Below are positions 51,354-60,961 of a stretch of DNA of 64,000 bases, in pieces. A program made the translations under genes and the position numbers. Below the pieces are notes generated by a model that was given only the letters and a program-made list of their open reading frames with translations, made no database searches and was not told where the DNA came from. Source of the DNA: Panicum virgatum (lineage: Eukaryota; Streptophyta; Magnoliopsida; Poales; Poaceae); assembly GCF_016808335.1 (NCBI RefSeq), contig NC_053147.1, positions 15,920,913 through 15,984,912 on the forward strand, read 5' to 3'. Within the stretch, counting starts at the first letter, position 1. Each line of letters opens with the position of its first letter.

Positions 51354-51435
51354 ACTTTTTGAGCTTCCTATGTTTCACTGAGAGGTCATCCCCTACTTTT
51401 TGAGCTTCCTATTTTTCACTGAGAGGTCATCCCCA
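51354..51435. repeat. 41-bp tandem duplication
   Basis: ACTTTTTGAGCTTCCTAT and the following TTTCACTGAGAGGTCATCCCC occur twice in a row (51354 and 51395) with a single G/T-type change. It begins 13 bp after the tRNA pseudogene. Confidence 0.8.
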
Positions 51436-51778
51436 ACTCGTACTCTTAACAGAAAAACAGACATATAGAGTCGATAATAATTCTTCTCCAAAACTATTTT
51501 TTTTCAATTTCCTACTTCACTGAGCCCGTATTGCAGTTCTGCTCCTTATTGGAGTCCCCAACTCATAGCATTCTCAACCCTCCCCATCCAAATTTGAGGG
51601 CATGATCTACCTTTCCTTCTTTTACAACATGAAAAGGAAAATTTGAAACTCCCAAGTCTCTAGCACATCAGCACCAAATGATGCGAAACTTATTCAAAAA
51701 CCAACAGATGGTTAATGCATGCTGAATGACAAAGTACATCAGCTGCACGCCGAGTATAAAGCTAAATCATGATATCTT
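51436..51778. other. Intergenic, 3' flank of the UreG pseudogene
   Basis: AT-rich DNA without recognisable features lies between the tandem duplication and the leftward-reading UreG stop codon. Confidence 0.4.
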
Positions 51779-54447
51779 TTATCGGCGTTTATTCCCAGTT
51801 GCAATTTCCCATGCTTGCAGAATATGATTCACAATTTCCTCCACACCCACTCCGTGTTTCACCTGCACGCGGTAGAAAGATGCTTTCATCCATGGTTTCA
51901 GTAAAGAATTTAAGTGTATTAACAATGTAAACCATGTCGCTTGCAACTAGCATGAAGAATAAAAAATAAATAAATAAAGATGTGCACAGCTTGATCCTGA
52001 ACCTGTGCAAACACGAAAGGCCCTCCTTCCCGCATGCGAAGTGCATCTCGTTCCATTACAGCCAGGTCAGCCCCAACAGCCGGGGCAAGGTCTGTCTTAT
52101 TTATCACCTAAGTTTAGAATGACCAAAACCGATTAAAAAAAGAGGAATAATGTCAAGCAGGTGAATGTCGAAAGTCAAAAACAGGTTCAGGTAGTTATAG
52201 ATGAAGTTGGCGAAATACAGTATGACGCACCAAAAGATCAGCTTGGGTTATCCCAGGGCCCCCTTTTTCTTGGTATCTTGTCCCCACCGGAGACATCAAT
52301 TATGTAGATTATGTAGTCTGCTAATTCTCGGCTAAAGTTAGCAGCCAAGTTATCTGCATGAGAAATGCACAAACGGCACCCTTTAATGCTTGATTATGGA
52401 GTTGTGTAAAAAGATGGATATTACCCAGAACTAAGGATACACGTTATCATTCCGAAGCAGAGGGATGCTTGAAACATGATGCTCCCAACATATACAGCAG
52501 AATAGGCATGCAAAAATTTCTTTTTTGCAAGGACTTGAAAGGAGCATTCTCTGTATTCACTTTAAAACATGATGCAAAGTTCACATGATAACAAGCATTA
52601 GACAGGCAACATGATCTCAGCAGGATGAATAGGGTGGTTTACACAAATATATGCATGACAACAGAAACAGCCTATTTAGTTTAGATCCAGAAAATAAAAT
52701 ACCTCCTCCAGATTCACAGAGTAGCAAATCAGCTTTGTACAAGTTCGATAGCTCCTCTAGAGGACCAAGATTTATACTGATGTCTTCACGTATAGCTGCA
52801 TGAGGGCAGCCTCCAGTTTCCACTGCACGTATGCGCTCTTCTGGGAGTGCTCCATGCTTGATTAAGAATTCCCCATCTTCTTTTGTGAAAATATCATTTG
52901 TGACCTGCATATGAAGAGAACAGATAAAAAAAGGACCAAATGCGCGATTCAAGGTTCATGGTGGAGATTCTATGCTTTAGAAAATATCTCAAGAAGGCGA
53001 AATGCTTGTATTTCTATATCAGCGCATAGGTAAATCATCGAATAAGAGAAGAAAACATGCTTTAGTTTAAGTTGAGTTATCAGAAATCAGAAAATAAGAC
53101 TTCTTTTAACAAGCGAAAAGTCTGAAGATCAGAAGCAGGGACAAAAATGAAGCAGTAGATTATAGATGAATATCTCGAAATTATATAATCAGTCATGCGA
53201 AAATCTTACTTTGCAATGAATTTTCAATTTGATCAGGAAAAGTAGATAACATCTGTAAAAGAACCGGAGGGCAGAGTGATGTCACATACCGCTGCAAGAC
53301 TATATTTGTCACGTAGGAATATGCATAGTGCTAACATCAGGGCAGTTTTCCCGAATAAGGAAAGATGTTCATATAAGCATTAAGAACCATAAAACTCTAA
53401 AACGTAGCTGTTCAATGCATATGCAACAACGAAATTTATTGGATTTCAGCAGTTAAAATTATTCTGATTTCTGAAGCATGTGCCTATCTGCTGTGTTCCA
53501 ATCTAGTTATACCAACTCGCCACTCCACACGTCAGGATGGAACTTCAGGAACAAAGTCAATGAATAATCAGAGAATGTACAGGAAACGAGGCATTTATAC
53601 TGAAAAACAACTCAGAGGAAATCCATTTGGAAATGACAAGTAAGCACACCGAGAAGCACAAATGAATTTATATTCCCGCGTCAATGGCTTACATTCAGTG
53701 TGTAAGTAACACTCCTAACTCAATTAGAGTCATAAAAAAATACGATGCATCTACATTAAATAAAGGTGAACACCAACGAGCGCTTTATCGACAAGAGATC
53801 CCAAAGATGTCGAGGCTACATACAACAACAACAACATAACCTTTTTGTCCTAAGCGAGTTGGGGTAGGCTCCATACTACCAAACAAACCAAAATCCCAGA
53901 TGAAGCTGAAATTTGCAGCGGTGCAAAGGAGGAATTTGGGATTACAAAGCAACCTCGACACGAAGTAGAGGATATGCGTTTCTCACAGCCTCCAAATAAC
54001 CGCACTAAACTATGTGATCCAGGCTACCCGCAATTGGAAGGAGTAAAGGAAAGTAGATGGAAATAATCGAGCTTACCCCGTGCCGACGGGGCTGCCAATT
54101 CCGACGGTGAAGGCGCGGTCAGTGAAGGTGCGCGAGGCAAGCGGCGGCGCGCGCTTGGTGAAGTCGCCGGAGGAGTAGATGGTCTCGTGGGAGTGCGGCG
54201 CGAGGCCGTCGTGGGAGTGCCACACGCGACCATCGTCCCCCGACCCACGATCCCCCCGCTGCATTGCCACCGCCGTCCCTGAAAGCGCAGCAAAAACCAA
54301 ATTCAAGCTTGCGTTAGGTCAGCTGTGCGGACAACGAGAATGCGGCGGCGCGGAGCAAGAGGAATGAGGGCACACGCGCTCGCACCCGTGCGAGTGATGG
54401 TGGTGGTGATCGTGGGAGTGGGAGTGGTGGTGGTCGTGAGACGCCAT
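51779..54447 (-). pseudogene. ureG: Urease accessory GTPase UreG, probably inactivated
   Basis: UreG is the SIMIBI GTPase that delivers nickel to urease with UreD and UreF. Seven exons are recognisable on the minus strand: 54447-54386, 54278-54077, 53350-53290, 52904-52703, 52353-52231, 52107-52003 and 51862-51779. They encode the His-rich N-terminus (metal binding), a P-loop (PVGTG then KTALM), [12 protein letters not shown], the Cys-Pro-His nickel site [18 protein letters not shown], and the NKTD guanine motif. Three lesions are seen. One extra base in a G run in exon 2 (54237-54241) shifts frame just before DDGRVWHSHDG. The exon-3 acceptor reads GG instead of AG (expected A at 53352). One extra base in an A run in exon 5 (52264-52268) leads to a stop at 52238-52240. 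Other changes look unconstrained (GSPVGTG where GGPVGTG is usual). If real, this copy makes no normal UreG; another copy elsewhere would be required. Confidence 0.85.
53815..53890. repeat. RTE/SINE-like repeat fragment in the UreG intron
   Basis: An ACAACAACAACAACA run is joined to CTTTTTGTCCTAAGC and GAGTTGGGGTAGGCT. This combination matches the 3' end shared by plant RTE-type LINEs and related SINEs, from memory. Only the short fragment is present. Confidence 0.5.
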
Positions 54448-54555
54448 GGATCGGAGCTTGGAGATGGAATTGGGAGGCAGGCTGGAGATTTCAGATAAGG
54501 AGGCGGAGCGCAGATTCGGCGATGAGCTAGATTTGAAGTCAGAAGATGCTCGTTG

Positions 54556-55740
54556 ACTATGGGTGTGTTTGGTTGAGGGGCTAAGTCTAGCCTAGCTAGA
54601 TTTCTAAGCCTGGCTAGCCCAAGCCAGGGTTGGACAAGCAATGAGTCCATGTTTGGTTGTGTGCCCTGACTAAGCTAGGCTAGAGCAAGATTTTGTTGCA
54701 TAAAGAGATGGTCTGCATCTGGCAATACAAGATGACTTGTTTGGTTGGCTGTGCAAGATCTGATCGAGTCACCCATAACCACTAGTGGTAAGCTTACCCC
54801 CAACTTGTGCATAAATTAACATGATTCGTCTTCTTAATTTATATAATCATGTACTAATATCATTGATGTCACGCTAATATTGAAAGGCATCACAAATTTA
54901 TTCTCGTATACAGATCCATCAAACTGGTATTTTATCTAACTTCGAGACATGAAGAAAGTAGCACCATCAAAGTCATTGCCTTATTGAAACAGGCCATTAG
55001 ATTTCCACAGAAAATTTCTACCATTCAGGACAAGAAAAAATAAGAAGGGAAACACGCAATCCATTCACTAGTCTGTATGTGCAAGAACAGCTCTAGCAAG
55101 AGATAGAGAGGGGAATCTCGTGTTGGAGTTCGGACCTACCAGATTCGCAAGAACACAAGGTCCCATCACATGACCTACTAGAGAGGAAGAGAGGGGAATC
55201 TCGCTTTGGTCCTTGGATGCACTGTCCCAAGCGGAGTCCTTTTCTTTTTTTTCTAAGACTTCATGCTTCCCCTTGCCCATGATGGCTTCTCCATGCGTTC
55301 CGTATCCCCTTGCCCCATCAAGATTCTTCCTTGCCCAGCACTGGATCTAGATCCTCTACAACCGAATCGGAGCATGCTTGCTGGAATCGAGCTCATGCGA
55401 CGGCGCACCATGGATGGGGAGGAGAGGACGTGAGGAAGGGGAAGACACCTACCAGGTGGAACCAAGTGAGTCAAATGACGAGACGGAGGTGAGCGGAGCT
55501 AGAACCCCTGCAAAACTCAACATCCCGCCTGCATCTGCCTGGCCAAGTGTGCGAGCGCCCTTGCACTCACAGAGCCTGGCCACGCTAGTACGCTCGATTC
55601 GAGCGTACTAGCTAAGCCTGGCTAGCAGCCATCTCATGCATTGCTAGAGCCTGGCTAGCAGCCCCATCCAGACAACCAAACAAGTTCACGGTGCATTATA
55701 CAAGCCTGGCTAGAAGTTAGCCACCCAACCAAACAGGCCC
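54556..55740. mobile_element. MITE-like element with GTTTGGTTG terminal repeats just upstream of UreG
   Basis: The left end reads GGGTGTGTTTGGTTGAGGGG then CTAAGTCTAGCC; the right end inverts to GGGCCTGTTTGGTTGGGTGG then CTAACTTCTAGCC. TAT lies on both sides, a possible 3-bp duplication. CTGGCTAGC words recur near both ends. Length is about 1.19 kb, non-coding. It sits about 110 bp before the UreG start codon, so it separates that gene from any promoter further upstream. Confidence 0.65.
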
Positions 55741-56159
55741 TATGCGGATTCTAAGAGAGAGGGGAAGCATATTGAGCTTGTTCGGAAGAAGTGGGCCGAA
55801 TTAGGTCTATTGGAGAGAGGTAGGAAGAAATAGGCCATCGTTCTGGAAGGATGGGCCGGTACTGGGCCCTGCAACTGTGGTTGTGACTTCAGAGAGATGG
55901 GCCGTTGCCTAGTGACATGGACTAGAACCTTTGGATTTACCATTAGAAAAAAGAACCTTTGGATTTATTAGATCAGATGAAGCAAGGTCTAAAACCAAAT
56001 GATGTCACCTTCCTTCACATCATTGGCTTGTTAGCTGCTTCAAGTCATATAAGGGTTTGAGGAAGACCCCGGTTACATTTTCAAATCCATGTCTATTGGG
56101 TACGAAATTAATCCAATACATAACCATTATGCAGAACAAAGGGGGCAACCTAACAAGTA

Positions 56160-56400
56160 CTCCCTCCTTTGTAAAATGCAAGATGTTTTAATTTGTCCTC
56201 AATCAAATTTCCTCAGGTTTTACCAAATTAAATAAAAAATACACCAATATCAGCAGCATCAAATAACCATTAAATTCATCATGAAATATGTTTCAATGTT
56301 GTAATATAAGTACTTGTTATAGTTTTCTAAACTTTAGCAAAATTAGAAACGTTTCATTTATGAGAAAAACAAAATGACTTATATTTTGAAACAACAGGAG
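56160..56400. mobile_element. Stowaway-like MITE
   Basis: TA flanks both ends. The left end CTCCCTCCTTTGTAAAATGC and the inverted right end CTCCTGTTGTTTCAAAATAT are imperfect Stowaway termini, both continuing into AAG(A/T)TGT or AAGTCA-type DNA. Length is 241 bp. Confidence 0.65.
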
Positions 56401-56462
56401 TATTTGTGACATTTTTTTTTACCAACATCTAAAAGATTTTCATGGGAGAGAGCAAGGTTTTT

Positions 56463-57295
56463 TGTGACACCCCGGCCCAGGGCTTAATAGGATTAATAGG
56501 ATATTCATACCAACAAGTTGCAACTTCTTTTCCGGAAGCCGGTCTCCAAAGAACTCCGAGGTTAAGCGTGCTTGGCCCAGAGAAATTTGGGGATGGGTGA
56601 CCGACCGGGAAGTTCTTCCCGGGTGCACACGAGTGAGGACAAAGTGTGCAGAAAAGGCTGGTGTTGGTCTGTGAGGATAGTCTATGTCCTAGAAAGTAGA
56701 CAGATGTAAGCGGGCCCGGCCTCGGGGATGCGGGACGTTACAGAATGGTATCAGAGCCGACTCTCGCGGTTTCACGGGCACGTACGAGCGTAAGTGTGGA
56801 GGCATGAGCACGGGCGCGTGGGGGCGCAGATGCCACCGGCATGAGCATGGGCGCGTGGCAGGTCAGTGCGCGGGCATCTGGGATGCGCCGTTGGCACTGG
56901 ACGCACGGACGTGGCACATGGGCTGCTGGCACTGGACGTACGGGACGTGGCCAAGAGAGGACGTTTCTGGCTTGGGATTGACCGACGAGGACGTCGGTCT
57001 CTAAGGGGGTGAGCATGTGACACCCCGGCCCAGGGCTTAATAGGATTAATAGGATACTCATACCAACAAGTTGCAACTTCTTTTCCGGAAGCCGGTCTCC
57101 AAAGAACTCCGAGGTTAAGCGTGCTTGGCCCGGAGAAATTTGGGGATGGGTGACTGATCGGGAAGTTATTCCCGGGTGCGCACGAGTGAGGACAAAGTGT
57201 GCAGAAAAGACTGGTGTTGGTCTGTGAGGACAGTCTATGTCCTAGAAAGCAGCCAGATGTAAGCGGGCCCGGCCTCGGAGATGCGGGACGTTACA
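56463..57295 (+). mobile_element. Cassandra TRIM retrotransposon, complete, with 5S-rRNA-like LTRs
   Basis: Two 280-bp LTRs (56463-56742 and 57016-57295) begin TGTGACACCCCGG and end GGGACGTTACA; I count about a dozen differences, so roughly 96% identity. TTTTT flanks both sides (56458-56462, 57296-57300). The primer-binding site TGGTATCAGAGC follows the left LTR at 56746, complementary to the initiator Met-tRNA. The polypurine-like AAGGGGGTGAGCA precedes the right LTR. The 273-bp middle encodes nothing. Each LTR contains 5S rRNA-like DNA (AACTCCGAGGTTAAGCGTGC, GGATGGGTGACC, GGGAAGTTCTTC), the defining mark of Cassandra. It depends on other elements for all proteins. Confidence 0.95.
56530..56632 (+). 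ncRNA. 5S-rRNA-like domain in the left Cassandra LTR
   Basis: The segment matches the internal promoter part of plant 5S rRNA: an A-box-like GAACTCCGAGGTTAAGCG and a C-box-like GGATGGGTGACC..CCGGGAAGT. It is a transposon-borne derivative and not a ribosomal gene; a second copy lies in the right LTR (about 57083-57185). Confidence 0.7.
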
Positions 57296-57538
57296 TTTTT
57301 CTTCGAAACAACATTCCAAAAGAATAGGGAATCCATATTAGTCGGTATAGACAGAAAAAGATTAGCTTGGTTTACGTGAGGTAAACTCCAAAGACTTTAC
57401 AAGCGCGTGATTAACTAAAAGAAAACCAAAGAAAAACATCAAGATGGTCCATCCATATGACAAATATCCACAGATAGCGGCAACTCACAATCAAACGGCG
57501 TCTCGTACACTATGTTTAAAATTAAAGACCAATACGCA

Positions 57539-59170
57539 AAATGAAGGGCCATCCATGGGACGCGAAGTATTGTATAGCTAAAGACTCTAGAAGCTGGCAT
57601 GCTTCGACTAGACGCTCCCTTCGGACATCAATGTGCCGCAACAGAGCCCACAAACCGAAACCAATGTGTCCCCCTGAAAAGCACCTTCAAAGAAGTTTTT
57701 GGTCTACAGTTGTTAAACACAGCATCATTCCTTGTGAGTCAAATTGACCAGCATATAGTTGTGGCTCCCGTCAATAACAATATATTATGCTTTTGCCCTC
57801 CCTGTTTAGACCATGTATTGAACAAATGTTCTATATTTAATGGAGGTGGTATACCAAACACAAAATGAATTGCACGCCTAAGAAATGTTGCATAATGACA
57901 TTCAACAAATAGGTGTTGGATAGTTTCCGGCTTGCTGCAAAAATAACAAGCTTTATTCCCATTCCAATTCCTTGTAGCTAAATTATCTTTTGTTAGGATC
58001 ACTCCCCTTTTAAGATACCACATAAATATTTTTATTTTGAGAGGAATCTTCATATGCCAAATTTCTTGCATAACTTTCAAACCATTATTGACTAGGTGCC
58101 TATACATTGAATTAACTGTGAATGCCCCATTTTTCTGTAGGTTCCACATAAATAAATTTATCCCATCATTTAGATTAATATGTATCAGACTTGCAACAAG
58201 GTTATACCACTCGGTTAACTTAACCCCAACTAAAGCTCTTCTGAAGGAGACATTAAGTGGGTTCGAACTGAGTACTTCTGCTACAGTTATATGTTTTTCC
58301 CGTACTATATTAAATAAATTAGGAAACTGGTCTTTCCGCTTCTGGTTACCACTTATCTTCCCAAAATCTGATTTGGTTACCACTAACTAGTTTGAACCTT
58401 CCAAGATTTAGGAATTGATCTTTTACCCCATCAGGCTTGACCAAAAATGTGAATCCCCCGCTTTTTTACTTATTTGGCTTAAAGTACAATTCTTCAAGTA
58501 TTTGTTTCTAAGCATTTGTTGCCACAAACCTCTTCATTACACAATTTATAAAGCCACTTGCCCATGAGGCATTTGCTTTGTATGTCTAAATCTTGTGTCC
58601 CTAATCCTCCTTGTTCTTTTGGTTGACAGAGAATGTTTCATTTGACCAATCTATATTTCTTTTTGTGTCCGTCATTCTGCAGAAGAATATTGACCTATAG
58701 TATTCAATTTTTTTGAGGATTCCCCTCGGGACCTCAAAAAAAGAAAGCATAAACATAGGCACACTTGAAACAACAGAATTTATTAGGACCAAACGCCCCC
58801 CCCATCCTTTCCATCCACTTAGTCTTTTTTTCTATTATATCCTATATTGCCTTCCAATCCTTGTTTGACAACTTTATGTAATGCATGAGGATCCCCAAAT
58901 AACGAAAGGGATAAGAGCCTATTTTGTAACCGAACAATTGCGAATATTGATATTCGTGGTTTCTTGCATCCCCAAAGCATAGTATTGCACTTTTGTGAAA
59001 ATTAATTTTAAGATCAGATAATTGTTCAAAAGCACAAAGAAGCAGTTTCAAATTCTTTGCTTGTTCAATATCACGGTCCATAAAGTTAATGGTATCGTCT
59101 GCATATTGAAGAATAGACAACCCGCCATCAATTAAATTCGGTACAACCCCTTTCACCTGATCAGCCTCAC
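57539..59170 (-). pseudogene. LINE (L1-like) ORF2 remnant: reverse transcriptase end and zf-RVT domain
   Basis: Three collinear minus-strand pieces in different frames form the C-terminal half of a plant LINE ORF2. 59170-58842 has GGLSILQYADDT, the reverse transcriptase catalytic YADD, then LKINFHKSAIL. 58792-58601 has INSVVSSVPMFMLSFFEVPRG. 58383-57739 has the zinc-binding zf-RVT region (WHMKIPLKIKIFMW, CYFCSKPETIQHLFVEC). Frame changes between them mean it is dead. The 5' side stops at the MITE-like element at 59172. Confidence 0.85.
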
Positions 59171-59171
59171 A

Positions 59172-59313
59172 TAGGGGTGGTAATTGATCATGGCACTGAT
59201 GATCTCTTCCCAATCCAATTTGACCATTATATATTTTTAGCTTAAAATAGTATATGATTAAAATCCGACCTTTAGATTATTTGGTCTAAATTTTAAAATC
59301 TTTTACCACCCCT
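59172..59313. mobile_element. hAT-like MITE at the LINE 5' break
   Basis: TAGGGGTGGTAA at the left and TTTACCACCCCT at the right form an inverted repeat like that of the MITE at 36305-36462. No matching target duplication is seen. The LINE homology ends at its left border and does not resume on its right. Confidence 0.65.
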
Positions 59314-59923
59314 GCCCATACCGCCGTGCATCATCATTCCCGACCTCATCGCGGCTCCAAAAGGATCCAACTTCCCATGACGGACATCAGCAAAGCTAAC
59401 AAATCGCCGCTTTCAACGGGTCTGCCGTTGCTGTCGAGTTTTCTTTGGCTCCCAGTACGTTTTCTTCCTGGGAGTTGCTTTGCTGATTTGCTCCAATGCA
59501 GTGGCATCTGCAGATGATGAGCATTTTCAAGGTCGTGCAGATGATGAGCATCTCCTGTGTCACTGTGCGTTTTTCTCGCTTAGCACTTCCTCCCGGCTGG
59601 CCCCCAATCTGTTTATTCATTTATATAGTCTCGCAATGATCAAGAGATCAGTAGATCACACAAGAATGGGAATCCACACACCTCGTGTGTTACCCTGGAG
59701 GAACGCGACGCAAGGATCAAACTACTATCTGTTATCTGTCACTGTCAGAGTTAGAAACCAGTAAGGCTTGCACTCAGAGGCGTCCGGCCGCCCGGCCTCC
59801 TCTCCTATTCTTCACCTGTACTGCTGTACATATGCAAGCTCGGCATTCATGATACTCCATTTACATCTGCTCGACGGCTAAAAATCTTGTAATCTGGGGA
59901 GCAGTGCCGAAAGCAAAGGTTAG
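59314..59923. other. Intergenic and 3' flank of the cytochrome b561 gene
   Basis: No coding frame with a recognisable domain. The part nearest 59923 should hold the 3' untranslated region of the leftward-reading b561 gene. Confidence 0.4.
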
Positions 59924-60961
59924 CTAAGGCACAACGATGACCTCCTTGTGATCGTTCGCTGGGTACATGGTTGATCCTTCGCTCTGCTCGTCGCCCAGGG
60001 TGGCTTCCGCTTGCCGCACCACGTAGCTCCACCGGTCCTGGAAGAGGTAGACGAACGCCATGGCCGCGACCTCCACAGTGAGGAGCACCGTCCACAGCCG
60101 CGCGCTCCGGCCGGTCCGCTCCTGGTACGTGTGCAGGCCGATGTAGACGTTGGCGACGCCGACGACGCAGATCCCGATGCCCAGGAGCCAGTGCGTCAGG
60201 TACCACGCGCTTCTGAACCTCATACCTCTGAAGAAATCAATCCACACGGCATGCTCGTTCAGCCATTGTCGCCTTGATCACAAGAAGCAACTAAATTCAT
60301 ATACGAGCTGCTCGATCTACCTGTCTGGCCTCAGGAAGCCGATGAGCGGCTGGAGCCAGATGAAGCCGTACAGCGCCAGCCCGATCCTCTGGTGAGTGTT
60401 GTTGAAGGCGTTCTCGAAGTTGCTTATCGACAGAACCGCCCCAGCTGTGGCAAGAACGACAGCAACAATCTGCAGTGACAGGGATCCGCATCTGAATATC
60501 AGGTGGTGCTGTGAGGAACTGAGCGGTTGCGAGAGATGGGAATAATTCATGCCGCTGACCTGGGAACCGACATGGCAGTAGAAGAGAAGCTTGACGCTCT
60601 TGGCGCTTTTGACAGTGCTGGAGGCTCTGATCAGCAGCACTCCTATCGGCATCAGGAAGCCAACTGAAGACCAGAGCAGGAAAGCATGGAGCTTGAGTTG
60701 CAACGAGAGTTTTGGTGTGAGCTGCAAGAGAAATTCAGGTTTCGCGGTCAGTAATACATCTTCTACTGCAATCAGATATTCAGCAGAATCAGGGAAATTT
60801 TACTAGTAGTTTGAGGGCATGGAAATTACCTCCAAAGGCTGGGCGATCTTGTAGCTTTGCTCTGAATTTGAATCACCCTGGGTTGGTGTGAGAAGCAAAA
60901 GAATCACACTCATACAACATGCAGATGCAAGGAGCAGTCTTTTTCTCTTGAACAGTAGCAT
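59924..60961 (-). CDS. Cytochrome b561-domain membrane protein
   Basis: Four exons close in frame to 248 residues: 60961-60830, 60721-60560, 60469-60321 and 60227-59924. The N-terminus is a signal peptide (MLLFKRKRLLLASACCMSVI, cleaved near TPTQG). The b561 core follows: LKLHAFLLWSSVGFLMPIG, YCHVGSQ, HQRIGLALYGFIWLQPLIG, WYLTHWLLGIG. The four histidines in these segments are the expected ligands for two hemes. Two more hydrophobic stretches follow before a short polar tail (STMYPANDHKEVIVVP). Plant b561 proteins move electrons across membranes, often from ascorbate; many also have a DOMON domain, which is absent here. It matches the shorter b561-only proteins of plants (At2g30890/At4g18260 type, from memory). 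Membrane and substrate cannot be told from the sequence. Confidence 0.9.

Noticed and set aside
56530..56632. A genuine 5S ribosomal RNA gene
   Set aside because: The similarity lies inside both LTRs of a complete Cassandra element, and the segment has diverged from 5S rRNA; it is transposon-borne.
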